A stretch of 23,267 bases of DNA from JBGCDD01 sp045105075 (GCA_045105075.1 JBGCDD010000130.1:1-23267); one strand, 5' to 3'. Shown: positions 15,212 to 22,450, counted from the first letter of the stretch. Translations and numbers: made by a program. Notes: generated from the sequence alone by a model not told the origin.

Positions 15212-17088
15212 TAGCTGGCGCGCCGGATGCCCATCACCCGGGCCCGCGCGCGCGGATCACTGTCAAACAGCGCCGCCAATTGCTCGGTCATTGCGCCGGC
15301 CAACTGTTCCACATCGGTGATGGTCACCGCACGGTCGTAATAACGCGTCACATCATGGCCAATGCCAATCGCCAACAGTTCAACGGCCCGGCGCCGCTCC
15401 ACCATCGCAATCACATCGCGCAGATGTTTTTCCAGATAATTCGCAGGGTTCACCGACAACGTACTGTCATCCACCGGCGCACCATCCGAAATCACCATCA
15501 GGATCTTGCGCGCTTCCTGGCGCGCCATCATCCGCCGATGCGCCCATTCCAGCGCCTCGCCATCGATGTTTTCCTTCAGCAAACCCTCTTTCATCATCAG
15601 CCCCAGATTGGGCCGGGTCCGCCGCCACGGCGCATCTGCGGATTTATAGACGATGTGGCGCAAATCGTTCAGACGTCCGGGTTGTTGCGGACGCCCATCA
15701 TTCAACCAAACCTCGCGTGCCTGTCCGCCCTTCCACGCCCGCGTGGTAAAGCCCAGGATCTCGACCTTGACGTTGCACCGCTCCAGCGTACGCGCCAGAA
15801 CATCCGCACAAATCGCGGCAATCGAAATCGGCCGCCCGCGCATTGAGCCCGAATTGTCCAAAAGCAAGGTCACAATCGTGTCGCGAAATTCGGTGTCTTT
15901 TTCGACCTTGAAACTCAACGGAGTCGTCGGGTTCGCCACCACACGCGCCAACCGCCCCGCATCCAGAATCCCCTCCTCGAGGTCAAATTCCCAAGACCGG
16001 TTCTGCTGTGCCTGCAAACGACGCTGCAATTTGTTGGCCAGCCGCGACACCGCGCCCTTCAAAGGCTCCAACTGCTGATCGAGGTAAGCGCGCAACCGCT
16101 CCAGCTCGACCGGTTCGGCCAGATCCTCGGCGGAAATCTCTTCGTCATGGGTGTTCAGGAACACTTTGTAATCGGGGTCGGCCTCGGACGGGGCAGGCGG
16201 GGCCGGGGGCTCCAGCGGAGCCTCGCCCTCGGGCATCTCGGTGGCCTCGCCCAGCTCCTGATCGGCCATGTCATCCATGGAGACCTGCGCCTGCGACTGA
16301 TCCTGCTGATCTTCCTGGGACTGCTCGGGGTCCGCATCTGCGTCCTGATCGTCGCTGTCATCGTCGCCGGTGCTGTCGGGGTCGGCCTGATCGTCCATGT
16401 CTTCTTCGGCCGGATCCTCTTGATCATCGTTCAGCTCATCGGGATCATCGCCCAGCTGATCGCCATAGCCCAGATCCTTGATCAACTGCCGCGCGAATTT
16501 GGCAAAACCCGCCTGATCCTCCAGCAGATCATCCAACCGCTCAAGCGTACCACCCGCCTGATCCTCGATATAGCCGCGCCACAAATCCATCACGTTCTGC
16601 GCCGATGCGGGCAAATCACGCCCGGTCGCCAGATGCCGGATCAGATACCCCGCCGCCACCGCCAACGGCGCATCCGCCATCTCGCGGCACTGATCATACC
16701 CGCGCCGCGTCGCGTCATGGCCGATCTTGGCGTCGATATTGCCTGCCGTGCCCGGCATATCACGCGCGCCCATCGCCTCGCAGCGCGCGGTTTCCATCGC
16801 CTCATACAAATCGCGCGCCATGTCGCCCGGCGGCACGTAGCGCGAATGCGTCTGCCCGTTGTGATAGCGCCGGTTCATCGCCAAAGCGTCCGCCGTGCCA
16901 CGCGCCAGCATCACCTCGTCGCGCGTCATCCGCCGGCTCACCTGCGGCAGGCGCATCGCCTCACCCGACAGGCCAGACGGATCAACCGTGTAGCTGACCG
17001 TCAACTCCGGATCATTGGCCATGACCTTGGTCGCTTCGGCCAGCGCTTTCTTGAACGGATCGGCGGGGTTGTCGGACGATTTGCTCAT
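15211..17088 (-). CDS. cobT: Cobaltochelatase subunit CobT
   Basis: CobT is the larger AAA-partner subunit that, with the CobS ATPase ring and the CobN catalytic subunit, inserts cobalt into hydrogenobyrinic acid a,c-diamide in aerobic cobalamin synthesis. The product is 625 residues. The N-terminal helical domain (about 1-205) is followed by a strongly acidic Asp-, Glu- and Gln-rich linker (about 214-265). A conserved middle segment containing NRSWEFDLEEGILDAGRLARV comes next, then a C-terminal von Willebrand A domain with the MIDAS motif DNSGSM at 411-416. The layout matches the CobT and BchD families; position after cobS identifies CobT. The start at ATG 17088 has GGGAGG ten bases upstream and follows cobS by 19 bases. 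CobN is not in the window. Confidence 0.95.
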   Translation of the reverse strand: MSKSSDNPADPFKKALAEATKVMANDPELTVSYTVDPSGLSGEAMRLPQVSRRMTRDEVMLARGTADALAMNRRYHNGQTHSRYVPPGDMARDLYEAMETARCEAMGARDMPGTAGNIDAKIGHDATRRGYDQCREMADAPLAVAAGYLIRHLATGRDLPASAQNVMDLWRGYIEDQAGGTLERLDDLLEDQAGFAKFARQLIKDLGYGDQLGDDPDELNDDQEDPAEEDMDDQADPDSTGDDDSDDQDADADPEQSQEDQQDQSQAQVSMDDMADQELGEATEMPEGEAPLEPPAPPAPSEADPDYKVFLNTHDEEISAEDLAEPVELERLRAYLDQQLEPLKGAVSRLANKLQRRLQAQQNRSWEFDLEEGILDAGRLARVVANPTTPLSFKVEKDTEFRDTIVTLLLDNSGSMRGRPISIAAICADVLARTLERCNVKVEILGFTTRAWKGGQAREVWLNDGRPQQPGRLNDLRHIVYKSADAPWRRTRPNLGLMMKEGLLKENIDGEALEWAHRRMMARQEARKILMVISDGAPVDDSTLSVNPANYLEKHLRDVIAMVERRRAVELLAIGIGHDVTRYYDRAVTITDVEQLAGAMTEQLAALFDSDPRARARVMGIRRAS

Positions 17089-17107
17089 CGCTCAGGCGCC
17101 TCCCGGC

Positions 17108-18094
17108 TTAGCCAAGGCTCACACTTGCGGCGCTTTCCGGCAGTTCTTCGTCAAAACAACGCTGATAGAACTCGGCCACGGTCTGACGCTCCAGCTCGTC
17201 GCATTTGTTCAGGAACGACAGGCGGAAGGCATAGCCAAGGTTCTTGAAAATCTCGGCATTTTGCGCCCAGTTGATCACCGTCCGCGGGCTCATCACCGTG
17301 GACAGATCGCCGTTCATAAACGCCGTGCGCGTCAGATCGGCCACAGTCACCATCTGCTTGACCGTCTTGCGCCCGGCCTCGGTGTTGTAATGGGGCGCTT
17401 TGGACAAAACGATCGCGGTCTCTGCATCGATGCTGAGGTAATTCAGCGTTGCCACAAGGCTCCAGCGGTCCATCTGCGCCTGGTTGATCTGCTGCGTGCC
17501 GTGATAAAGGCCGGTCGTGTCGCCCAAACCCACCGTGTTGGCGGTGGCAAACAGACGGAAATAGGGATGCGTCGTGATGATCTCGTTCTGATCCATCAGC
17601 GTCAGCTTGCCGTCATGTTCTAACACGCGCTGGATCACAAACATCACGTCGGCGCGTCCGGCGTCATATTCGTCAAACACGATCGCTGTCGGGTTGCGCA
17701 GCGCCCAGGGCAAAATGCCCTCGTGGAATTCCGTCACCTGCTTGCCGTCGCGCAGCTTGATCGCGTCTTTGCCGATCAGGTCAATCCGGCTGATGTGGCT
17801 GTCCAGGTTCACCCGCACGGTCGGCCAGTTCAGCCGCGCCGCCACCTGTTCAATATGCGTCGATTTGCCCGTGCCGTGATAGCCTTGGATCATCACGCGG
17901 CGATTGTGCGAAAAGCCCGCAAGAATCGCCAACGTTGTATCCGCATCGAACTTGTAAGTCGGGTCAACCTCCGGCACGCGGTCGCTGGTCTCGCCAAATG
18001 CCTTGACCAGCATCGGCGTATCAATCCCAAAGACATCCTGAACTGAAATGTCCTCAAGAGGTTTTGCATCAATATCCATTGCGCCGTCGGCCAT
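17108..18094 (-). CDS. cobS: Cobaltochelatase subunit CobS (AAA+ ATPase)
   Basis: CobS is the AAA+ ATPase of the CobNST cobalt chelatase and forms rings with CobT. The product is 328 residues, the usual length. The Walker A motif GYHGTGKS is at 71-78, the Walker B IVFDEYD is near 138-144, and FATANTVGLGD carries the sensor-1 Asn. The N-terminal PLEDISVQDVFGID segment is typical of the family. I chose the ATG at 18094 (minus) because the family begins about here and AGGA lies about ten bases upstream. The longer open frame to 18250 adds a Cys- and Pro-rich stretch with no family match. It is followed by cobT after 19 bases. No cobalamin riboswitch was recognised in the 192 bases upstream. Confidence 0.96.
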   Translation of the reverse strand: MADGAMDIDAKPLEDISVQDVFGIDTPMLVKAFGETSDRVPEVDPTYKFDADTTLAILAGFSHNRRVMIQGYHGTGKSTHIEQVAARLNWPTVRVNLDSHISRIDLIGKDAIKLRDGKQVTEFHEGILPWALRNPTAIVFDEYDAGRADVMFVIQRVLEHDGKLTLMDQNEIITTHPYFRLFATANTVGLGDTTGLYHGTQQINQAQMDRWSLVATLNYLSIDAETAIVLSKAPHYNTEAGRKTVKQMVTVADLTRTAFMNGDLSTVMSPRTVINWAQNAEIFKNLGYAFRLSFLNKCDELERQTVAEFYQRCFDEELPESAASVSLG

Positions 18095-18232
18095 GCCACA
18101 TTTTCCTAACGTATCGGGCCCACCGCACTGACTGTGCTGGGGCAAAATCCTGCATGTGGTGCAACATAAAGCGGGCAAGGGCAAGGGGAAGGGGGCGTGA
18201 AAAACGTCGTGTCGCTCCAGTTCGCCGCGCTG

Positions 18233-18281
18233 CGCACACACGCAAGGCATCCCGGCGCCCGGAGTGCTCCGCAGGTGTGCG
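18233..18281 (-). other. Structured region after the receiver gene, before cobS
   Basis: CGCACAC (18233-18239) and GTGTGCG (18275-18281) are perfect inverted arms. They enclose a smaller dyad CGGAG-TG-CTCCG (18260-18271). On the minus-strand transcript this would fold within 60 bases after the stop of the receiver gene. There is no T-tract, so it is only a candidate Rho-type or structured 3-prime end that would separate the signalling operon from cobS. The rest of the 192-base gap probably contains the cobS promoter. Confidence 0.3.
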
Positions 18282-18286
18282 TCGCG

Positions 18287-18673
18287 TCAGTGTTCTGCTG
18301 TGGCGAAACGCGTCAATTTTTCGTTGAGATCATCAAGACTTACCGGCTTGGGCAGCACATCCGTCATCCCAAACGGCGCTACATCTTCGGGGCGATGATA
18401 TTGATTGTCCGCCGTCAGCGCGATGATGGGAATATTGCACGGCGGGTCACTCTCCAGCCCGCGAATCCACCCGCACGTGTCCAAGCCCGTGACATGAGGC
18501 ATATGGATGTCCATCAGAACCGCATAAAACGACGACGGATCTGTCATCAACTGTGCCAAACATTCGCTGCCGCTGGACACGACACTGTGCTCAAATCCCA
18601 ACGCGTCCAGAAACTCTGCCATCATGAACCGCGTCGTCGGGTCGTCATCAACCACCATAACTTTCTTGGGCAC
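18287..18673 (-). CDS. Single-domain response regulator (receiver only), downstream member
   Basis: This 128-residue protein is a bare receiver domain with no DNA-binding or enzymatic output. The acidic pocket is VVDDD (D9-D11), the phospho-acceptor is D55 in LMDIHMP, the switch Thr is in ALTAD and the conserved Lys is in LPKP. All residues needed for phosphorylation are present. GTG 18673 is chosen because AAGGAG lies six bases upstream; a GTG at 18688 has no ribosome site. It begins 19 bases after the histidine kinase gene ends, so it belongs to the same operon. It probably accepts phosphate from that kinase, then passes it to a phosphotransfer protein or binds a target; the partner is not in the window. 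Confidence 0.92.
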   Translation of the reverse strand: MPKKVMVVDDDPTTRFMMAEFLDALGFEHSVVSSGSECLAQLMTDPSSFYAVLMDIHMPHVTGLDTCGWIRGLESDPPCNIPIIALTADNQYHRPEDVAPFGMTDVLPKPVSLDDLNEKLTRFATAEH

Positions 18674-18692
18674 AGTGTACTCCTTCACTTAT

Positions 18693-20408
18693 TTACGCCG
18701 GGGTTGTTCCCTGGTCGTCTGGTACGCACGTGTTGCGGGTCTTCGTGATATCTCGTTCGGAGACGTTAAACAACCTGAACGTGAATATCGACCCCCCCTT
18801 TGCGCCATTTTCCACTGTCAGTGTTGCTTGCATCAGCGCCGCCAGATCGCGGCTGATGGACAACCCCAAACCGGATCCTTCATAACTGCGGGCCATGCCG
18901 TCGTGGACCTGATAAAACCGTTGGAACACGGCCTCAAAATCATCCGCTTTCAAGCCGGGGCCGCTGTCGATGACCTCCAAAACCATGTCCATTTCGTCCA
19001 TTGTCAGGCGCAAACGGATTTCACCGCTGGGCGTGAACTTGACCGCGTTGTCCAACAGATTGGTCACGATCTGGCCCAAACGCACCGGATCCAAACAGAC
19101 AATCTTGGGCAGGTCAGGCGCTTTTTCCAACTTCAAATCCAAAGGCTTGTCCGATTTTTGAACCAAACCTTCCAAAATGTTGAACCAGTCTTCCAGCAAA
19201 TGCGCAGTTTCGACATCGCGCGGCAGGATCGTCATGGCACCGGCATCTATACGCGACACATCCAGCACATTGGTCAATTCGCGAAACAACCGCTGCGACG
19301 CCAAAAGCCCGCCCGCGGCCTGGCGCTTTTGACGATCGGGCACATCGGCTTTGGCGATCAGCTGGAACATGCCCATGATCGCGTTCAGCGGCGTGCGAAT
19401 CTCGTGACTCATGGTGGTCAGAAACCGCGATGTTGCCTCTCGGGCCGACCGCGCGCGGGCTTCAGCCTGGCGCCGCTCGGACATTTCAGCATTCAACCTT
19501 GAGACGTTTTCCGTCAGCCGTTCATTGGCTTGGCGCGCCGTCTGTTCCGCCTGCCACGCCCGGTTGGCCAAAATCAGACACAGCCCGGCACCGCTGATGC
19601 TCAGCAAAACGATCATCGCCGCAAGCTCCGGAGCAATGCCGCGATGCGCGCTGGCGAACTGCGCCCCGGGCCGGACCTGAACCGACAGCTGATTGCCAAA
19701 CACATCCAGAGTTCTTGAAACAGATGGGTCTGGCAATGTCTCAACGTGCCCATCGAACTCAAACGCCGTGACCCCGTTCACCGCCACCAGATGGCTAAAG
19801 TTCGGATCCACCTCCACATATTCTTCATGATATTTGGCGCTTTCGATCCAGGCGTTGACGTTGAACACCGTCGACAGCACACCCAAAGGCGCGCCATTTT
19901 TCGACACCGGCACAAACACGATCAAGCCTTTGCCCGACCCGTCCACCAGATCTACGGGATCGGTCAACGCCGGCTTGCCGGTGCTCATCGCCCTGTTGAA
20001 CGCCACCAGGCGCTCTGGGCTGGCTTGGGCAATGTTGCGACCCAAGGCACGGCTGCCGGCGGACGGGGCGACAAACCGTGCAATCCCCGTTGCGTCAAGA
20101 AACCCAATCGCGCGCAATCCGGGCACGCTTTCAATGTGGCGCATCGCTTCATTTTGGAAGGTGTCCTGGCTCAAGCCATTGTTCGCACTCCACAAACGGC
20201 CAAGCTGCGTCATGCTGAGCACACGCAATGACAGATCCCGGCGCAGCAACTTGACCCGATAGCCGGCTTCCGCATGCAGCAAATCCGACAAGCGCGCAGT
20301 GCGTTGTTTGTCCAGAATGTTCCAAAACCCTGCGCTCAGAAAGAGACCGGCCAGCGCCAGGGTGATAACCGGCCACCGGCGGAACCATCTGCTCCGCCGC
20401 GCCGCCAT
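18693..20408 (-). CDS. Membrane sensor histidine kinase with CHASE-like periplasmic domain
   Basis: A 571-residue inner-membrane histidine kinase. From the N-terminus: a basic start, membrane helix 1 (about 14-32), a periplasmic domain of some 230 residues resembling CHASE ligand-binding domains (including LRAIGFLDATGIARFVAP), membrane helix 2 (about 263-283) and a short helical linker. Next is the HisKA dimerisation domain with FLTTMSHEIRTPLN (phospho-accepting His at 335), then the ATPase domain with N box LLDNAVKFT, G1 DSGPGL, F box QRFYQV and G2 GSGLGLS. It has no attached receiver, although the catalytic core resembles that of hybrid kinases. The ATG at 20408 overlaps the upstream receiver stop (TGATG), so the two are translationally coupled; a GTG at 20411 is possible. 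The periplasmic ligand is unknown. Confidence 0.93.
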   Translation of the reverse strand: MAARRSRWFRRWPVITLALAGLFLSAGFWNILDKQRTARLSDLLHAEAGYRVKLLRRDLSLRVLSMTQLGRLWSANNGLSQDTFQNEAMRHIESVPGLRAIGFLDATGIARFVAPSAGSRALGRNIAQASPERLVAFNRAMSTGKPALTDPVDLVDGSGKGLIVFVPVSKNGAPLGVLSTVFNVNAWIESAKYHEEYVEVDPNFSHLVAVNGVTAFEFDGHVETLPDPSVSRTLDVFGNQLSVQVRPGAQFASAHRGIAPELAAMIVLLSISGAGLCLILANRAWQAEQTARQANERLTENVSRLNAEMSERRQAEARARSAREATSRFLTTMSHEIRTPLNAIMGMFQLIAKADVPDRQKRQAAGGLLASQRLFRELTNVLDVSRIDAGAMTILPRDVETAHLLEDWFNILEGLVQKSDKPLDLKLEKAPDLPKIVCLDPVRLGQIVTNLLDNAVKFTPSGEIRLRLTMDEMDMVLEVIDSGPGLKADDFEAVFQRFYQVHDGMARSYEGSGLGLSISRDLAALMQATLTVENGAKGGSIFTFRLFNVSERDITKTRNTCVPDDQGTTPA

Positions 20409-20794
20409 CACAAATGGGTCCGGTTGTGTGGCGCGCTGTCCAACTCTGCGTAATCTATCAAGGCGCTAAGATCATCAAAACAAACAGGTTTGCGCATCAC
20501 CCAATCGATTGACGGCGCCACTTGTCGGTGTTCGCCATTGGGAAAGATTTCGTTTCCCGTCACCAAAATGATCCTCACCCCGGGGCAAAACAGCGCCGCA
20601 TAGTTCGATACGGGCAAACCATTGCCGTCGGGCAAGCCATAGTCGAGCAGAATCAATTCGTATTTTTGACGCTTGAGGCGATGCATGGCCTCTTCAATTG
20701 TACTCGCCCGATCAGTGGCGTGCCCCATGCCTTCTACACAATCCGCCAGTGCATCGCACAGCAATGTGTCGTCTTCAACGATGAGGCAGTCCAT
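20408..20794 (-). CDS. Single-domain response regulator (receiver only), upstream member
   Basis: This is a 128-residue bare receiver domain. The pocket is VEDD (7-9), the phospho-acceptor is D51 in LLDYGLPDG, the switch Thr is in LVTGNE and the conserved Lys is in MRKP. It is the first gene of the three-gene operon with the kinase and the second receiver. Its stop codon shares a base with the kinase start. ATG 20794 is chosen because the receiver fold begins directly at MDCLIVEDD; there is no good Shine-Dalgarno, only GGA in the middle of a dyad upstream. An in-frame TTG at 20842 is less likely. It differs clearly from the downstream receiver, so this is not a recent duplication. The operon has no output protein. 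Confidence 0.9.
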   Translation of the reverse strand: MDCLIVEDDTLLCDALADCVEGMGHATDRASTIEEAMHRLKRQKYELILLDYGLPDGNGLPVSNYAALFCPGVRIILVTGNEIFPNGEHRQVAPSIDWVMRKPVCFDDLSALIDYAELDSAPHNRTHL

Positions 20795-20800
20795 TTGAGG

Positions 20801-20816
20801 GCTAATTCCAATTAGC
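20801..20816. promoter_or_regulatory. Perfect dyad GCTAATT-CC-AATTAGC before the receiver start
   Basis: Seven-base arms with a two-base centre lie 6 to 22 bases upstream of the ATG at 20794, overlapping where a ribosome site should be. A 2-base loop is too small for an RNA hairpin without opening the stem. A DNA-binding dimer blocking transcription or initiation is therefore the simpler reading. The binding protein is unknown. Confidence 0.4.
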
Positions 20817-20846
20817 GAGGTGTTCTGCACGCTAGCGGTCAAAAGG

Positions 20847-20861
20847 TTAACAAACGGTTAA
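20847..20861. promoter_or_regulatory. CtrA-type box TTAA-N7-TTAA (proximal)
   Basis: TTAACAAACGGTTAA matches the CtrA consensus TTAA-N7-TTAA exactly. It lies 53 bases upstream of the first receiver start codon, within the only plausible promoter region of the minus-strand signalling operon. On the other side is the 3-prime end of the J-domain gene, so control of the signalling operon is the natural target. CtrA binding is inferred from the motif only. Confidence 0.6.
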
Positions 20862-20906
20862 TGATCCGCCCGCAGTTCGAAGTTTTTAGGAATACGTTAA
20901 ATTGTC

Positions 20907-20921
20907 TTAACAAAAGGTTAG
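20907..20921. promoter_or_regulatory. CtrA-type box (distal, one mismatch)
   Basis: TTAACAAAAGGTTAG is 13 of 15 identical to the proximal box and differs from TTAA-N7-TTAA only in the last base. Its start is exactly 60 bp from the start of the proximal box, close to a whole number of helical turns, so the two sites would face roughly the same side of the DNA. A further TTAA at 20897-20900 lies in front of it. Confidence 0.5.
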
Positions 20922-20951
20922 CGGGATCCAAAATCGAAAAAACAGCCCACG

Positions 20952-21578
20952 TCAATCTTTGAAATTGCGACTGGCTTTGATCTGATCCCAAGCCCAAACC
21001 ACCTCCTGAAGTTGCTCTTCCTGGCTGCGGTCGCCACCATTCATGTCCGGGTGCAAAACCTTGATCAGTGCCTTATAAGCCTTGCGGACTTCTGGTTTTG
21101 TGGCGTTGTCCTTAATTTCCAGTATCTCGACCGCACGCCGCTCTGTTGGGGGCAGGCGTTTGCCCGATCCCGCGCCCTTACCGGGGTTTTGCGTGGCATT
21201 GGCGCCCAGCACCTGATGCGGATCCTCAATGCCCAGACGCGCCCAGGCCCGTGCTTCGGGGTCACCCATCGGCTTGGTCTCGCGCTCCCAAACCTTGTCC
21301 TTGGTCTGCTGCGCGTTGATTTCCGCCTCGGTGGTGCCGTCGAAAAAGTTCCACTTCAGGTTATATTCGCGCACGTGCTGCTGGCAAAACCAGATGTAGT
21401 CGTCCAGCACGTCCGGCGCTTTGGGCGCGCGGAATTTACCGGGCTCGATACACCCTTCATGCTGACATTGCCGCACCGAGGTTTCCGACGCCCCCGACAT
21501 GCCACGCCGCCCGCGCGGGTTTTTCTTTTTGGCCGAGGAGACGGACATATCAAATCCAAACGGGTCTCGTTTCGTCAT
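20952..21578 (-). CDS. J-domain protein with N-terminal Cys/His cluster
   Basis: This 208-residue protein ends in a J domain (about 146-205) with the HPD tripeptide at 176-178, which stimulates Hsp70 (DnaK) ATPase. The order is reversed compared with DnaJ, in which the J domain comes first. The N-terminal part is basic, then has a short Cys/His cluster (C38, C43, C65, H68) that could bind one metal ion, followed by a charged linker. The glycine/phenylalanine and zinc-finger regions of DnaJ are absent, so it is a type III J protein. ATG 21578 has AGGGGA five bases upstream. It is divergent from bolA. In Rhodobacterales I recall this J-protein next to bolA and cobS; here the signalling operon lies between it and cobS. 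Its client is unknown. Confidence 0.9.
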   Translation of the reverse strand: MTKRDPFGFDMSVSSAKKKNPRGRRGMSGASETSVRQCQHEGCIEPGKFRAPKAPDVLDDYIWFCQQHVREYNLKWNFFDGTTEAEINAQQTKDKVWERETKPMGDPEARAWARLGIEDPHQVLGANATQNPGKGAGSGKRLPPTERRAVEILEIKDNATKPEVRKAYKALIKVLHPDMNGGDRSQEEQLQEVVWAWDQIKASRNFKD

Positions 21579-21698
21579 AATATCCCCTTTTCAAAATTTC
21601 CTGCGCCAAGCGGCTTTCCGACTCGAGGGACAGAGTCTAATCTAATGAGGCTCAGATAGAAGAGGGCGTGGAAAAAAAATCCCGCTAAATTTTGTGAT
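21579..21698. promoter_or_regulatory. Divergent promoter region between the J-domain gene and bolA
   Basis: These 120 bases separate two genes that start in opposite directions, so both promoters should lie here. The right half contains AT-rich sequence including TCTAATCTAAT and a run of A residues near 21672-21679. I cannot assign -35 and -10 elements with confidence and see no strong dyad. Confidence 0.4.
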
Positions 21699-21956
21699 AT
21701 GACCAAAACAGAAGAAATCCATAGCCGTCTCAGCACGGCCTTTCAGCCCCACGCCCTTGATGTGGTGGATGACAGCGAAAGCCATCGCGGCCATGCCGGT
21801 TTTGCAGAAGGCGGCGAGAGCCATTTCAACGTGCGGATCCGCTCGGATGCGTTTCAGGGCCAGTCCCGGCTGCAACGCCACCGTGCTGTTCATGCCGCAC
21901 TGGGCGCTGACCTCGTCGCGCGCATTCACGCACTGGCGTTGGACATCGACACTTAA
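21699..21956 (+). CDS. bolA: BolA family protein
   Basis: BolA proteins work with monothiol glutaredoxins (Grx4 type) in iron sensing and Fe-S cluster handling and may bind DNA. The product is 85 residues, slightly short but normal for alphaproteobacteria. The pattern DDSESHRGHAG, GGESHFNVRI and the helix QSRLQRHRAVHAAL is diagnostic. The His in RHRAVHAAL and those in SHRGHAG are the expected cluster-ligand and conserved positions. The ATG at 21699 has only a weak ribosome site, but the N-terminus fits the family. No glutaredoxin gene is in the window. The stop codon overlaps that of the convergent DUF4177 gene. Confidence 0.95.
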   Translation: MTKTEEIHSRLSTAFQPHALDVVDDSESHRGHAGFAEGGESHFNVRIRSDAFQGQSRLQRHRAVHAALGADLVARIHALALDIDT

Positions 21957-22450
21957 ACCACCGGGGGCGTGCGCGGCGTGTCGCTGTCGCTCTCATCAGG
22001 TGCCGTGTCCCGCCGGCGAAACGAAAACTCTGGAGCGCCTGCGTCTTGGGCAACGGCGGCCGGTGCAGGGGGGCTGTCCACATCCTGCGCAATCGCCGCC
22101 GGGGCCGCAGGTTCAACGCGCGTCTCCTCAGCCAAAGCCTCGCTGCTCTGGCTTGCGGCCACAACCGACAGCGCCACAACGTCGCCAGACGGCGCGCTAA
22201 CGACCTCGTCCTGCGCAACGATTGAGCGGCGAAACACCAAAACATTGCGCCACTGTGTTGACGATCCGGTCAGTCCCGCACGTTCTTCGCTGGGCAACAG
22301 CTCGGCACGCACATACTCCCAGCCCTCGGCGCCCATCTGGTTCAACACGCCCTCAACCGACAGCGCAAACCGCGCCTCGGGCGTCTTGACCCCTTTGGCC
22401 TTCACACCCCGCACCGGAGCCGGCACAACCTTGTATTCATAAACGCCCAT
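21953..22450 (-). CDS. DUF4177 domain protein with Ala/Pro-rich tail
   Basis: The first 75 residues match small DUF4177 proteins: YEYKVVPAP at the start, a region ending in LNQMGAEGWEYVRAELLP, and FRR after it. Function is unknown. From about residue 85 the protein becomes a low-complexity tail rich in Ala, Pro, Ser, Asp and Glu, and it ends in a run of charged residues. The tail contains two similar 13-residue units (APAAIAQDVDSPP and APAAVAQDAGAPE), probably an internal duplication. The start ATG 22450 is supported by a G-rich ribosome-like site four bases upstream and the usual MxxYEYKV beginning. The gene ends inside the bolA stop codon on the opposite strand. Confidence 0.75.
   Translation of the reverse strand: MGVYEYKVVPAPVRGVKAKGVKTPEARFALSVEGVLNQMGAEGWEYVRAELLPSEERAGLTGSSTQWRNVLVFRRSIVAQDEVVSAPSGDVVALSVVAASQSSEALAEETRVEPAAPAAIAQDVDSPPAPAAVAQDAGAPEFSFRRRDTAPDESDSDTPRTPPVV

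Noticed and set aside
16147..17247. Hydrophobic plus-strand frame opposite cobT
   Set aside because: The apparent membrane segments are the complement of the acidic Asp/Glu codons of the CobT linker.
18095..18286. Possible cobalamin riboswitch upstream of cobS
   Set aside because: No B12-box-like sequence or the expected conserved junctions were recognised, and the gap is short for the whole aptamer plus structured region.
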